Source: Cupriavidus respiraculi
Lineage (GTDB): Bacteria; Pseudomonadota; Gammaproteobacteria; Burkholderiales; Burkholderiaceae
Assembly (NCBI RefSeq): GCF_914271545.1
Contig: NZ_CAJZAH010000002.1
Location: 1,518,459 to 1,582,458 of the forward strand
Direction: 5' to 3'
DNA length: 64,000 nt
Positions 28,905 through 38,741 of the stretch are shown piece after piece. Position numbers and translations under genes: made by a program. The notes below the pieces were generated by a model. That model was given only the letters and a program-made list of their open reading frames with translations, had not been told where the DNA came from and searched no databases. Within the stretch, counting starts at the first letter, position 1. Each line of letters opens with the position of its first letter.

Positions 28905-29840
28905 TCAGACGCAGGCGGGCGCGGCGTCCGCGGCGGACGCCCACTTGGTGAGCAGCGCGCGGCCCACGCGCGAGCTGTTCGGGCGGCCGATGGCCTGCGA
29001 GATATAGTCCCCGGCGCGCACGACCTTGTCCAGGTCGATACCGGTGCGCAGGCCCATGCCGTGCAGCATGTACAGCACGTCCTCGGTCGCCACGTTGCCG
29101 GTCGCGCCCTTGGCATAAGGGCAGCCGCCCAGGCCCGCGACGGAGGCGTGGAAGATGGCGATGCCGACATCCAGGCTCGCCAGGATATTGGACAGCGCCT
29201 GGCCGTACGTATCGTGGAAATGCCCGGACAGGCGGTCGAGCGGGAATTCCGCCGCGGCGGCGCGCATGACTTCCTGCACCCGCACCGGCGTGCCCACACC
29301 GATGGTGTCGGCGATATCGATCTCGTCGCAGCCGATATCGCGCAGGCGGCGCACCACGTCGGCCACGGCCGAGACGGGCACCTCGCCCTGGTACGGACAG
29401 CCCAGCGAACACGAGATGCTGCCGCGCACCCGCACACCCTTCTCCTTCGCGGCGGCCGCCACCGGCTCGAAGCGCGCGATCGATTCGGCGATCGAGCAGT
29501 TGATGTTCTTCTGCGAGAACGCTTCGCTGGCGGCGCCGAAGATCACCACCTCGTCGGCGCCCGCCGCGACCGCGCCCTCGAAGCCCTTCATGTTCGGCGT
29601 GAGCACCGAATACAGCGTGCCGGGGCGGCGCTGGATCGACGCCATCACCTGCGCGCCGTCGGCCATCTGCGGCACCCACTTGGGCGAGACGAACGAGGCC
29701 GCCTCGATATTGACGAAGCCGGCGTCGGTCAGGCGGTCGACCAGCGCCACCTTCACTTCGGTGGGCACCATCGTCTTCTCGTTCTGCAGTCCATCGCGCG
29801 GACCGACTTCGACGACTTTCACATAGTTCGGCAGATTCAT
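28905..29840 (-). CDS. liuE: Hydroxymethylglutaryl-CoA lyase
   Basis: Final step of leucine catabolism: HMG-CoA to acetoacetate and acetyl-CoA. A DRE-TIM barrel of 311 residues with VGPRDGLQNE, metal ligand GHFHDTYG, and the signature ASVAGLGGCPYAKGATGNVATED containing the catalytic Cys. Downstream in the cluster that also encodes the dehydrogenase, carboxylase and hydratase of the same path. The symbol follows the liu nomenclature. Confidence 0.94.
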   Translation of the reverse strand: MNLPNYVKVVEVGPRDGLQNEKTMVPTEVKVALVDRLTDAGFVNIEAASFVSPKWVPQMADGAQVMASIQRRPGTLYSVLTPNMKGFEGAVAAGADEVVIFGAASEAFSQKNINCSIAESIARFEPVAAAAKEKGVRVRGSISCSLGCPYQGEVPVSAVADVVRRLRDIGCDEIDIADTIGVGTPVRVQEVMRAAAAEFPLDRLSGHFHDTYGQALSNILASLDVGIAIFHASVAGLGGCPYAKGATGNVATEDVLYMLHGMGLRTGIDLDKVVRAGDYISQAIGRPNSSRVGRALLTKWASAADAAPACV

Positions 29841-29933
29841 GGCATTGCCTCGTCTCGTTGAGGCCGCGCCCGGACGACGCGGCCGTGATCTTGTCCGCCC
29901 GGATGTGTCCCCGGATCGGCCCGCACTGCGGTT

Positions 29934-30875
29934 TCAGTAGCCGCGCGCGATATCCACCACGCCGGCGATCGGCTGGCCCTGCTGCAGCGCGCGGATCTTG
30001 CCCGCGATCTGCGCGATACTGTCCTCGCGCAGGGTCAGCGCGGAGATATGCGGCGTAATGGTGATGCGCGGCTCGCGCCAGAATGCATGTTCGGCGGGTA
30101 GCGGCTCGGTGCGGAACACGTCCAGCGTGGCGCCGGCGAGCTGGCCCTGCTGCACCGCTTCGAGCAGATCCTGCTCCACCACGTGCGGGCCGCGCGCCAC
30201 GTTGATCAGATAGGCACCCTTGGCCAGCTTGCCCAGCAGCCTGGCATCGATGATGTTCTCGGTCTCGTCCGTCAGCGGCAGCACGTTGACCAGCACCCGC
30301 AGGCCATCGAGGAAGGCGTCCTGGCGCTGCGCGCCGGCGTAGCCCTGCACGCCCTCAACGTCCTTGGGCGAGCGGCTCCACCCGCGCACCGGAAAGCCGA
30401 ACGAGGCCAGCGTGCGGGCGATATGCGAGCCCAGCGTGCCGACGCCCATCACGCCGATGGTGAAGTCGCCGCGCCGATAGGGCTTGAGGAATTTCCAGGT
30501 GCCGGCCTGCTGCTGGCCGGCGTAGTCGTCGAGGCGGCGGAAGTAGCGCAGCACCGCCGCGGTCACGTACTCGGCCATCTGCGCGGCCATGCCCGCATCG
30601 TCCAGGCGCACGATGGGTACGCCGGCCGGCAGCGCCTGCGGGTCGTCATCGCGCAGCCGCAGGATGCCGTCGACGCCGGCGCCGAGGTTGAATACCGCGC
30701 GCAGGTCGGTGCGGCCCTTGAGCATCGCCAGCGGCGGGCGCCACACCACGGCGTAGTCCACCGGCTGGCCCTGCGATTCTTCCCACGTCACGCACTGCGC
30801 CTCGGGCAGGGCCTCGGCGAAGCCTTCGATCCACGGGGCATAGCGGCCGTCCGGCACGTACAACTGCAGCTTCAT
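29934..30875 (-). CDS. Glyoxylate/hydroxypyruvate reductase A-type 2-hydroxyacid dehydrogenase
   Basis: A 313-residue D-2-hydroxyacid dehydrogenase of the GhrA branch. NAD(P) motif GVMGVGTLGSHIA, catalytic Arg in VARGPHVV, Glu in FRTEPLP and His in TPHIS. Reduces glyoxylate or hydroxypyruvate in relatives. It lies between the carboxylase alpha subunit and HMG-CoA lyase. GGAGATGCA precedes ATG 30875. Confidence 0.88.
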   Translation of the reverse strand: MKLQLYVPDGRYAPWIEGFAEALPEAQCVTWEESQGQPVDYAVVWRPPLAMLKGRTDLRAVFNLGAGVDGILRLRDDDPQALPAGVPIVRLDDAGMAAQMAEYVTAAVLRYFRRLDDYAGQQQAGTWKFLKPYRRGDFTIGVMGVGTLGSHIARTLASFGFPVRGWSRSPKDVEGVQGYAGAQRQDAFLDGLRVLVNVLPLTDETENIIDARLLGKLAKGAYLINVARGPHVVEQDLLEAVQQGQLAGATLDVFRTEPLPAEHAFWREPRITITPHISALTLREDSIAQIAGKIRALQQGQPIAGVVDIARGY

Positions 30876-30980
30876 TGCATCTCCACCCAGGTGTCCTTGT
30901 TGATGTCGTATTGTCGCAGACGTTAGCGCCACGGTTGGTTTTGCTCCCCTCTCCGGCCGGCGGCAGAGGGGAGCGGACAT

Positions 30981-33014
30981 TCACGCTTTCGCCTCGAACC
31001 CCAGCAACTGCTCGCCTTCGCCGACCTGTTCGCCCACGCCGTACAGCACCTCGCCCACCACGCCGTCCGCCGGCGCGCTGATGGTGTGCTCCATCTTCAT
31101 CGCCTCCATCACCAGCAGCGGTGTGCCGCGCGTGACGCTGGCACCGGCCTCGACCATCACGGCGATGACCTTGCCCGGCATCGGCGCGGTCAGCTTGCCG
31201 CCCTCGCCCTCGGCTTCGCCGGCATGGGCGAGCGGATCGAGCCACTCCAGCGCGACATGGCGTCCGCCGACGAAGACGTGCAGCGTTTCGCCTTCCGCAT
31301 GCACCTGGCCATGCACACGCCGCGTGCCCAGATCGATGCGGATATCGTCGTTGACGCAATGGGACGAGAACGGCGCGGCCTGGTCGGCGAAGGACAGCGT
31401 GCTGCCGCGCTCCTCGGCTTGCAGCGTGGCCTCCAGCGTCTGGCCGGCGATGCCGAACCGCAGCACGCGGCGCGCGCCGCCATTGAGCCGCCACGGGCCG
31501 GCATGGGTCCAGGGCGAATGGCGGTCGGCCGCATCGATGCGCCGCTCGCGCCTTTCGCTGTCCAGCACGGCCGCCACCGCCAGCGCGATGACCTCGATGC
31601 CGACCGGCGCCGGGGCCGGGAACAGCGCGTCGTGGTTGCGCTCGATCAGGCCCGTGTCGAGATCGGCGGTGCGGAAGGCCTGCGACGACACCAGGCGCTG
31701 CAGGAAGGCGATATTGGTGGACAGCCCGACCACGTGGTACGCGGCCAGCGCCTGGCGCATGCGCGACAGCGCCTCGTCGCGGTCGCGGCCCCAGACGATC
31801 AGCTTGGCGATCATCGGGTCGTAGTACGGGCTGATGGTGTCGCCCTCGCGCACGCCCGAGTCGATCCGCACGCCGGCCGGGCCATGCCCGCCGGTCTCGC
31901 CGGCGCCGCCGCGCATGAATTGCACCGCCGGCGGCGTGCGCAGATAGCGCAGCTTGCCGGTCGAGGGCAGGAAGTTGTTGTCCGGGTTCTCCGCGTAGAT
32001 GCGCGCCTCAAGCGCATGGCCGTCGATGCGCAGCTGCTCCTGCGCGAGCGGCAGCGCTTCTCCCGCGGCTACGCGCAGCTGCCATTCGACCAGGTCCTGT
32101 CCGGTGATCATTTCGGTGACCGGATGCTCGACCTGCAGCCGCGTGTTCATCTCCATGAAGTAGAACGAGCCGTCCTGGTTGGCGATGAACTCGACGGTGC
32201 CCGCGCCCACGTAGCCGACCGCGCGCGCCGCGGCGACCGCGGCCTCGCCCATCGCGCGCCGCCGTTCCTCGCTCATCCCCGGGGCCGGCGCCTCCTCCAG
32301 CACCTTCTGGTGGCGCCGCTGCACCGAGCAGTCGCGCTCGAACAGGTAGACGCAGTTGCCGTGCGTATCGGCGAACACCTGGATCTCGATATGGCGCGGA
32401 CGGGTGAGGTACTTCTCCACCAGCACCTTGTCGTCGCCGAAACTGGCCTGCGCCTCGCGCTTGACCGAGGTCAGCGCCGCCTCGAAGCCCTCACTCGCCT
32501 CGACCACGCGCATGCCCTTGCCGCCGCCGCCGGCGCTCGCCTTGAGCAGCACCGGATAGCCGATGCGGTCGGCCTCGCGGCGCAGCAGTGCCGGGTCCTG
32601 GTCCTCGCCGTGATAGCCCGGCACCAGCGGCACGGCCGCCTTCTCCATCAGCTGCTTGGCCGCGCTCTTGCTGCCCATCGCGCGGATCGCCGACGCGGGC
32701 GGTCCGATAAAGACCAGTCCCGCGGCAGCGCAGCCTTCCGCGAAGCCCTCGTTCTCGGACAGGAAGCCATAGCCCGGGTGGATGGCCTGCGCCCCGGTCT
32801 CGCGCGCCATCTCGATCAGGTGGTCCGCGCGCAGATAGCTGTCGCGCGCCGCCGCGCCACCGATATGCACCGCCTCGTCGCAGAAGGCCACATGGCGGGC
32901 GTCGGCGTCGGCGTCCGAGTACACGGCGACCGTGCGGATGCCGAGCCGGCGGCAGGTGGCCGCGACGCGGCAGGCAATCTCGCCGCGATTGGCGATCAGG
33001 ATCTTGTTGAACAT
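30981..33014 (-). CDS. liuD: Methylcrotonyl-CoA carboxylase alpha (biotin) subunit
   Basis: Biotin-dependent carboxylase subunit of 677 residues: biotin carboxylase N-domain (MFNKILIANRGEIACRV), ATP-grasp with GGGGKGMR, carboxylase C-domain (LQVEHPVTE), a BT-type linker, and the biotinyl domain with VMEAMKMEH (biotinyl-Lys640). Cluster context (isovaleryl-CoA dehydrogenase, beta subunit, methylglutaconyl-CoA hydratase, HMG-CoA lyase) identifies methylcrotonyl-CoA as substrate rather than propionyl- or acetyl-CoA. AGGAGG lies just upstream of ATG 33014. Confidence 0.93.
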   Translation of the reverse strand: MFNKILIANRGEIACRVAATCRRLGIRTVAVYSDADADARHVAFCDEAVHIGGAAARDSYLRADHLIEMARETGAQAIHPGYGFLSENEGFAEGCAAAGLVFIGPPASAIRAMGSKSAAKQLMEKAAVPLVPGYHGEDQDPALLRREADRIGYPVLLKASAGGGGKGMRVVEASEGFEAALTSVKREAQASFGDDKVLVEKYLTRPRHIEIQVFADTHGNCVYLFERDCSVQRRHQKVLEEAPAPGMSEERRRAMGEAAVAAARAVGYVGAGTVEFIANQDGSFYFMEMNTRLQVEHPVTEMITGQDLVEWQLRVAAGEALPLAQEQLRIDGHALEARIYAENPDNNFLPSTGKLRYLRTPPAVQFMRGGAGETGGHGPAGVRIDSGVREGDTISPYYDPMIAKLIVWGRDRDEALSRMRQALAAYHVVGLSTNIAFLQRLVSSQAFRTADLDTGLIERNHDALFPAPAPVGIEVIALAVAAVLDSERRERRIDAADRHSPWTHAGPWRLNGGARRVLRFGIAGQTLEATLQAEERGSTLSFADQAAPFSSHCVNDDIRIDLGTRRVHGQVHAEGETLHVFVGGRHVALEWLDPLAHAGEAEGEGGKLTAPMPGKVIAVMVEAGASVTRGTPLLVMEAMKMEHTISAPADGVVGEVLYGVGEQVGEGEQLLGFEAKA

Positions 33015-33116
33015 GGCTCCTCCTTGTGAATGGGGAACGGCGACGGCGCTACCGACCGCCTGCAAACCGGCCCCCCCGTCGCCCCCCGCGCAGGCCGGTG
33101 CCCGGCGACTTTCGGG

Positions 33117-33150
33117 AGCCACTGGGATCCCGCATGCGCGGGAACGACGG
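33117..33150. repeat. Short GC-rich stem-loop repeat
   Basis: ATCCCGC-ATGC-GCGGGA within the bioB-liuD gap. The flanking CTGGGATCCCGC...GCGGGAACGAC resembles the small dispersed palindromes of many beta-proteobacterial genomes; only one copy is seen in the window. Confidence 0.4.
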
Positions 33151-33174
33151 GGAGGACGAATCGGCTGCGCAAGG

Positions 33175-34245
33175 TCATCCCGCGTGTCCTTCCGCGCGGA
33201 TGCCGAGCCGGTCCAGCAGCGCGCGGTCGCGCGCCGCCTGCGGGTTGGCGGTGGTCAGCAGCTTGTCGCCGTAGAAAATGGAATTGGCGCCGGCCAGGAA
33301 GCACAGCGCCTGCAAGGCTTCGTCCATGGCCTCGCGGCCGGCGGACAGGCGCACCATCGCGCGCGGCATGGTGATGCGCGCGACCGCGATGGTGCGGACG
33401 AACTCGAACGGGTCCAGCGGCGCCGTATCGGCCAGCGGCGTGCCCTCGACCGCGACCAGATTGTTGATGGGCACCGACTCGGGATACGGGTCCAGGTTGG
33501 CCAGCTGCGCGATCAGCCCGGCGCGCGCCTCGCGCGTCTCGCCCATGCCGACGATGCCGCCGCAGCAGACGTTGATGCCCGCCTCGCGCACATGGCCGAT
33601 GGTGTCGAGCCGGTCCTGGTAGGTGCGCGTGCCGATGATCTTGCCGTAGAACTCCGGCGAGGTATCGAGGTTGTGGTTGTAGTAGTCCAGCCCGGCGTCC
33701 TTCAGCCGCTGCGCCTGCTCGGCGCGCAGCATGCCCAGCGTCACGCAGGTCTCCAGGCCCATGGCCTTGACCTCGCGCACCATGTCGATGACCGGCTCCA
33801 GATGGCGGTCCTTGGGGCTGCGCCAGGCGGCGCCCATGCAGAAGCGCGTGGCGCCATTGGCCTTGGCCGCGCGCGCGGCGTCGAGCACCTCGTCCAGGCC
33901 CATCAGCTTCTCGGCCTTGACGCCGGCATCGTGGTGCGCGCTCTGCGGGCAATAGCCGCAGTCCTCCTCGCAGCCGCCGGTCTTGATGGACAGCAGCGTG
34001 GACAGTTGCACGGCGTTGGCATCGAAGTGCTCGCGGTGCGCCTGCTGCGCGCGGAACAGCAGGTCGTTGAACGGCAGCGCGAACAGGGCGGCGACGCCGG
34101 CGACGGTCCAGGCGCCGGCGGCATCGGCGGCATCGGCGGCATCGCCCGAGTCTGCGAACTGGCGTGCGGTGCGGCGCAGCGCGTCGGCGGAAATGGTGGC
34201 GGTGGCGGTGTTCGCGGTCGTGTTGGTGGTTGCGGTGATGGTCAT
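33175..34245 (-). CDS. bioB: Biotin synthase
   Basis: Radical-SAM enzyme that inserts sulfur into dethiobiotin. The 356-residue protein has CEEDCGYC (C-X3-C-X2-C, the 4Fe-4S/SAM site), YNHNLDT, and the 2Fe-2S ligands in the barrel (CVTLG and GGIVGMGE segments). The first 45 residues are low complexity: Thr/Asn/Ala-rich, then [10 protein letters not shown] encoded by a tandem GGCATC repeat. Last gene of bioA-F-D-B; seven bases after bioD. Confidence 0.96.
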   Translation of the reverse strand: MTITATTNTTANTATATISADALRRTARQFADSGDAADAADAAGAWTVAGVAALFALPFNDLLFRAQQAHREHFDANAVQLSTLLSIKTGGCEEDCGYCPQSAHHDAGVKAEKLMGLDEVLDAARAAKANGATRFCMGAAWRSPKDRHLEPVIDMVREVKAMGLETCVTLGMLRAEQAQRLKDAGLDYYNHNLDTSPEFYGKIIGTRTYQDRLDTIGHVREAGINVCCGGIVGMGETREARAGLIAQLANLDPYPESVPINNLVAVEGTPLADTAPLDPFEFVRTIAVARITMPRAMVRLSAGREAMDEALQALCFLAGANSIFYGDKLLTTANPQAARDRALLDRLGIRAEGHAG

Positions 34246-34252
34246 GATCGAT

Positions 34253-35041
34253 TCAATTCGGTGTTGTCGCGGCGAGGCTGTGGGCCGGGGTGGCCGCCTC
34301 GTCGTGGCGATGTTCTGGATTGGCGGGCGCGGAGGTGGCAAGCAGCGCAGACAGGTCGAGCAGGCCGGCGGCATGCCGCGGGTCCGGACCGTCCTGCCAG
34401 GGCAGCGTGCCGAGGTGGGGCGCGTCGAAGGCGCCCAGCGCGTCGCGCAGCGTGGCGATGTTGTCGTCGGCAAGCGGCATGGCCGGATCGATGCGGTTGG
34501 CGACCCAGCCGGCCAGACGCAGGCCGCGCGCGCGGATGGCCTCGGCGCTCAGCATGGCGTGATTGAGGCAGCCAAGCCGCAGGCCCACCACCAGCACCAC
34601 GGGCAGCGCGAGCATGGCGGCGAGGTCGGCGGTATCCCAGCCGTGCTCGCCGGTATCGAGCGGCACGCGAAAGCCGCCGACGCCCTCCACCACGACCGCG
34701 TCGGCCCGCGCGCGCAGCGTGTCGAACGCGGCGACGATCGGCTCGCGCGCGATACGCACACCGTCCGCCTCGGCGGCCAGGTGCGGCGAGCACGGCGTGC
34801 GCAGCAGGTAGGGACAGGTCAGCGCCGGGGGTACCGGCACGCTGCTGGCCGCGCGCAGTTGCGCGACATCGTCGTTGTGCCACGCCCCGTCGCGCCATTC
34901 GCAGCCGCTGGCGACGGGCTTCATGCCCACGGCGGCAAGGCCGGTGGCGCGCAGCGCATGCAGCAGCGCCGTGCTGACATGGGTCTTGCCCACGCCGGTG
35001 TCGGTTCCGGCGACGAAGCAGGCGAAGGATGCTGTCGTCAT
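34253..35041 (-). CDS. bioD: Dethiobiotin synthetase
   Basis: ATP-dependent ureido ring closure of DAPA. A 262-residue P-loop enzyme: [12 protein letters not shown] at the N-terminus, [21 protein letters not shown], and VANRIDP. The last 30 residues are a non-conserved Ala/His/Thr tail. Start overlaps the bioF stop by four bases. Confidence 0.95.
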   Translation of the reverse strand: MTTASFACFVAGTDTGVGKTHVSTALLHALRATGLAAVGMKPVASGCEWRDGAWHNDDVAQLRAASSVPVPPALTCPYLLRTPCSPHLAAEADGVRIAREPIVAAFDTLRARADAVVVEGVGGFRVPLDTGEHGWDTADLAAMLALPVVLVVGLRLGCLNHAMLSAEAIRARGLRLAGWVANRIDPAMPLADDNIATLRDALGAFDAPHLGTLPWQDGPDPRHAAGLLDLSALLATSAPANPEHRHDEAATPAHSLAATTPN

Positions 35042-36258
35042 GCGGCGGCCTCCGTCGTCATCGCGGTAGCGGCCAGCGCCGACAGCAGGCGCTCGACATC
35101 GTCCGCGGCGTGCGAGGCCGACAGCGTGATGCGCAGCCGCGCCGTGCCGGGCGCCACCGTGGGCGGCCGGATGGCGCCCACGCGGATGCCCTGCGCTTCC
35201 AGCGCGCCCGAGAGCGCGAGCGCGGCGGCGTTCTCGCCGACGATCAGCGGCTGGATCGCCGTCGCGCTGTCCCCCAACTGCCAGCCGGCCCGCGCGCACA
35301 GCGGCGCGAGACCGCCACGCAGTTGCGCGATGCCGTGCGCGAGCCGGGCGCGCCGCGCCGCGCCTTCGTCGCCCTCGATCAGGGCGAGGCTGGTCAGCAG
35401 CGCATGGGCCGCGGCCGGCGGAGCCGCCGTGGTGTAGATATAGCTGCGCGCGGTATTGATCAGATGGTCGATCACCAGCGGATGCGCGGCCACGAACGCG
35501 CCCGCGACGCCGGCCGCCTTGCCCAGCGTGCCGATATAGATCAGCCGCTCGGACGACAGCCCGAAGTGTTCCAGCACGCCGCGCCCGCGCTCGCCGAGCA
35601 CGCCGAAGCCGTGCGCATCGTCGACCACGAGCCAGGCGTCGTGCCGATCGGCCAGCGCAAGCAGTTCTGCCAGCGGCGCAAGATCGCCGTCCATGCTGAA
35701 GACGCTGTCGGTGACGATCAGCCGGAGCGGCGTGTCGCACTCCCGCAGCTGCGCGTCCAGCGCGGCCACGTCGGCATGCGGGTAGCGCCGCACCGCCGCG
35801 CGGGCGAGCCGAGCGCCGTCGATCAGCGAGGCATGGTTCAGCGTCTCGCAGAACAGCGTGGCGTCGCTGTCGCCCAGCGCGGTCAGCACGGCGAGGTTGG
35901 CCATATAGCCTGTGCAGAAGTACAGCGCCTGCGCGTGGGGCACGTGCGGCGCGAGCCAGCGCGCAAGTTCGCCCTCCAGCCGCTGGTGCGCCACCGAATG
36001 GCCGCTGACCAGATGCGAGGCGCCGCTGCCCGCGCCATAGCGGGCGGCGCCTTCGGCGAACGCGGCCACCACGGCGGGATGGCTGGCCAGGCCCAGATAG
36101 TCGTTGCTGCAGAAGGTCAGCAGCGGGCGCGCCTCGTCGCCCGGCGCGGCGCTCACGGTCTGGCGCGGTGCGCAGGCGCTGTGGGCAATGCGGCGCCGGC
36201 GCGTAAGCGCCTGCGCATCGCGGGCCGCCGCCGCGCGGGAAAGTCGCTCAAGCAGCAT
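35038..36258 (-). CDS. bioF: 8-amino-7-oxononanoate synthase
   Basis: PLP-dependent condensation of pimeloyl-ACP/CoA with alanine. 406 residues: [33 protein letters not shown] and the PLP-lysine region [15 protein letters not shown]. Overlaps bioA's 3' end by 11 bases and is coupled to bioD. Confidence 0.95.
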   Translation of the reverse strand: MLLERLSRAAAARDAQALTRRRRIAHSACAPRQTVSAAPGDEARPLLTFCSNDYLGLASHPAVVAAFAEGAARYGAGSGASHLVSGHSVAHQRLEGELARWLAPHVPHAQALYFCTGYMANLAVLTALGDSDATLFCETLNHASLIDGARLARAAVRRYPHADVAALDAQLRECDTPLRLIVTDSVFSMDGDLAPLAELLALADRHDAWLVVDDAHGFGVLGERGRGVLEHFGLSSERLIYIGTLGKAAGVAGAFVAAHPLVIDHLINTARSYIYTTAAPPAAAHALLTSLALIEGDEGAARRARLAHGIAQLRGGLAPLCARAGWQLGDSATAIQPLIVGENAAALALSGALEAQGIRVGAIRPPTVAPGTARLRITLSASHAADDVERLLSALAATAMTTEAAA

Positions 36259-37684
36259 GGCGCACCTCCGCTTGCCGGGCCGGCGCAGGCCCGGCATCGC
36301 ACAGCGCACCTTCGCCCAGTACGGCGTCGAGCGCCGCGTGCAGGCGCGCGCCCAGCCAGCGCGACTGGGCGGCGTCGAGCACGTAGGGCGGCATGGCGTA
36401 CAGCGTGTCGCCGATCGGGCGCACCAGCACGCCCTCCGCGAGCGCGGCCCGATGGAAACGCGCGGCGAAACCGTCGACGGCGTGCTCCGGCCTGACGTCC
36501 GCGGCCCAGATCATGCCGCGCTGGCGCGCCCGGTGCAGCCGCGGATCCGCGGCCAGCGCGGCCATGCCTTCTGCCAGCCACTGGGCACGCAGGCGGTTGC
36601 CGGCCAGCACGTGCTCCCGCTCGAACACGTCCAGCGTGGCCAGCGCCGCGCGGCACGCGAGCGGGTTGCCGGTATAGGAATGCGAATGCAGGAAACTGCG
36701 CGCCAGATCGTCGGCCACGAAAGCCTGGTGGATGGCCGGGCGCGACAGCACCAGCGATAGCGGCAGATAGCCGCCGCTGATGCCCTTGGACAGGCACAGG
36801 AAGTCGGGCCAGTGCTGCTCGTGCAGCGGGTCGCCGCCGCGGGCCTGCTCCCATGCGAAGAAGGTACCGGTGCGGCCGCAGCCGACCGCGATCTCGTCGG
36901 CGATCAGGTGGACGCGATAGCGGTCGCACAGCGCGCGCACGCCGTCCAGATAGCACGGGTCATGCATCGCCATGCCCGCCGCGCACTGCACCAGCGGTTC
37001 CACGATCAGCGCGGCAATCTGGTTGGCGCGCGCCTGCAGCAGCGCCTCCAGCGCCGCCAGCGCGCGCTGCGCCACCGAGCGCGCCGTCTCGCCGTCCGCC
37101 GCCTGGCGTGCATCCGGCGACATCACGACATGCGCGCGCATCAGCAGCGGGTCGTAGGCATCGCGGAAGACCGCCACGTCGGTGACCGCCAGCGCGCCGA
37201 CGGTCTCGCCGTGATAGCCGTCGCGCAGGCACACGAACTCGCGCTTGCCGGGCAGCCCGCAGTTGCGCCAGTAGTGGAAGCTCATCTTCAGCGCGATCTC
37301 GACGGCCGAGGCACCGTCGGACGCATAGAACGCATGGCCGAGCGCACCGCCGGTCAGCGCGGACAGGCGTTCGGCCAGCTCCACCGCGGGCGCATGTGTG
37401 CAGCCGGCCAGCATCACGTGTTCGAGCGTGTCGAGCTGCGCCTTGAGCGCGGCGTTGATGGCCGGGTGCCCATGGCCGAACAGGTTGACCCACCAGGAAC
37501 TGGTGGCGTCGAGATAGCGGCGGCCATCGGCATCGATCAGCCAGGGCCCTTCGCCGCGCGCGATGGCCAGGGGCGGCTCGCCGGCACCGGGGCGCAGCGG
37601 CGTGCACGGATGCCATACCGCGCGCAAGCTGCGCTGGCCCAGCGGGATGTGTTCAGGGAAACGAGGATCGGACAGGTTTTCCAA
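36248..37684 (-). CDS. bioA: Adenosylmethionine-8-amino-7-oxononanoate aminotransferase
   Basis: Class-III aminotransferase that makes DAPA using SAM as amino donor. 478 residues from the chosen start: [45 protein letters not shown] and PLP-lysine [12 protein letters not shown] chose TTG 37684 (MENLSDPRF) because AGGAGG sits six bases before it and the homology begins here; ATG 37717 has no ribosome-binding site. First gene of the biotin operon, under a separate promoter. Confidence 0.94.
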   Translation of the reverse strand: MENLSDPRFPEHIPLGQRSLRAVWHPCTPLRPGAGEPPLAIARGEGPWLIDADGRRYLDATSSWWVNLFGHGHPAINAALKAQLDTLEHVMLAGCTHAPAVELAERLSALTGGALGHAFYASDGASAVEIALKMSFHYWRNCGLPGKREFVCLRDGYHGETVGALAVTDVAVFRDAYDPLLMRAHVVMSPDARQAADGETARSVAQRALAALEALLQARANQIAALIVEPLVQCAAGMAMHDPCYLDGVRALCDRYRVHLIADEIAVGCGRTGTFFAWEQARGGDPLHEQHWPDFLCLSKGISGGYLPLSLVLSRPAIHQAFVADDLARSFLHSHSYTGNPLACRAALATLDVFEREHVLAGNRLRAQWLAEGMAALAADPRLHRARQRGMIWAADVRPEHAVDGFAARFHRAALAEGVLVRPIGDTLYAMPPYVLDAAQSRWLGARLHAALDAVLGEGALCDAGPAPARQAEVRHAA

Positions 37685-37772
37685 GGAAGCCCTCCTGAGT
37701 TGACCGTCCGCGCGCATGGGCGCACGGCGGGAGCCGGGCTGGCATGCGGGAGCGGGCGGATTGGGGAGGGCC

Positions 37773-37802
37773 ATGTTAGGAGGGTCCTTGTCGGCTTGGC
37801 AA
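37773..37802 (-). promoter_or_regulatory. Candidate promoter of the bio operon
   Basis: Minus strand -35 TTGCCA (37802-37797), 18-base spacer, -10 TAACAT (37778-37773). I find no BirA- or BioQ-like palindrome over it. Confidence 0.45.
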
Positions 37803-37924
37803 TCGACGAGCGGGACGGCATTTGCGCGCGTGTTGACGGCAGAAGACGACGCGCCGCGCAAGAATGCGGGCAAAATGCGCCGCACGCCGGTCAACGCCCC
37901 GCTTCTCGCGCGCTCGCGCGGCGC

Positions 37925-38713
37925 TTACGCCGGGCGCCAGGAGGGCGAGCGCTTCTCCAGGAAGGAACGCACGCCCTCGCGGCCCTCGTCCGAGGCGCGG
38001 ATCGCCGCGATACGTTCGGCCGTATCGGCCAGCAGGGCGTCGTCCACCGCGCGGCCCGCGATGTCCTGCACCAGCCGCTTGCTCTCGCGCACGGCGTTCG
38101 GGCTGTTGGCCACCAGCGCGGCGGTCAGCTCCGCGACCTTGGCATCGAGCCCATCGGCCGGCACCACTGCATGCACGAAGCCCAGCCGCAGCGCCTCGGC
38201 CGCGTCGAACCGTTCGGCCGTGATGAAGTAGCGCCGGGCCGCCTGCTCGCCCATGGCGCGGATCACATAGGGACTGATGGTGGCCGGCAGCAGGCCCAGC
38301 TTGGCCTCGGACAGGCAGAAATGCGCGGCTTCGGCACTGACCGCGATATCGCAGGCCGCGACCAGGCCGACCCCGCCCGCATAGGTGTCGCCATGCACGC
38401 GGGCGATCACGGGCTTGGGACAGGCCCAGATCGTGTGGAGCATCTGCGCCAGGCCGAGCGCATCGGCGCGGTTCTGCTCGTGCGAGTAGCCGGCCATCTT
38501 CTTCATCCAGTTCAGGTCGGCCCCGGCGCAGAAGGCGGGACCGTTGCCGGCCAGCACGATGGCGCGGATCTCCGCGCTGTCGCCCAGCGCGCGGAACGCG
38601 CCGGTCAGCTCGGCGATCACCGTTTCGTTGAAGGCGTTGCGCACGTCGGGCCGGTTCAGCGTCACGGTGGCGACGTGCTGCGCGGCGGTCACGCTGAGCG
38701 TAGTGAATTCCAT
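37925..38713 (-). CDS. liuC: Methylglutaconyl-CoA hydratase (enoyl-CoA hydratase family)
   Basis: Crotonase-fold enzyme of 262 residues: LNRPDVRNAFN, oxyanion-hole AGADLNWMKKM and GGVGLVAACDIAVS, and the SEAKLGLLPATISPYV segment that distinguishes methylglutaconyl/methylcrotonyl hydratases from general enoyl-CoA hydratases. Catalyses hydration of 3-methylglutaconyl-CoA to HMG-CoA. Sits between the carboxylase beta subunit and the bio operon. Confidence 0.9.
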   Translation of the reverse strand: MEFTTLSVTAAQHVATVTLNRPDVRNAFNETVIAELTGAFRALGDSAEIRAIVLAGNGPAFCAGADLNWMKKMAGYSHEQNRADALGLAQMLHTIWACPKPVIARVHGDTYAGGVGLVAACDIAVSAEAAHFCLSEAKLGLLPATISPYVIRAMGEQAARRYFITAERFDAAEALRLGFVHAVVPADGLDAKVAELTAALVANSPNAVRESKRLVQDIAGRAVDDALLADTAERIAAIRASDEGREGVRSFLEKRSPSWRPA

Positions 38714-38741
38714 GATGTCTCCTTCAGTCCTTGTCGTTCGG

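Noticed and set aside
31086-33029. Plus-strand frame of about 650 codons
   Set aside because: Entirely antisense to the carboxylase alpha subunit, which has full-length homology.
37685-37924. BirA or BioQ operator ahead of bioA
   Set aside because: No long TTGTAAACC- or TGTAAAC-type inverted repeat is present.
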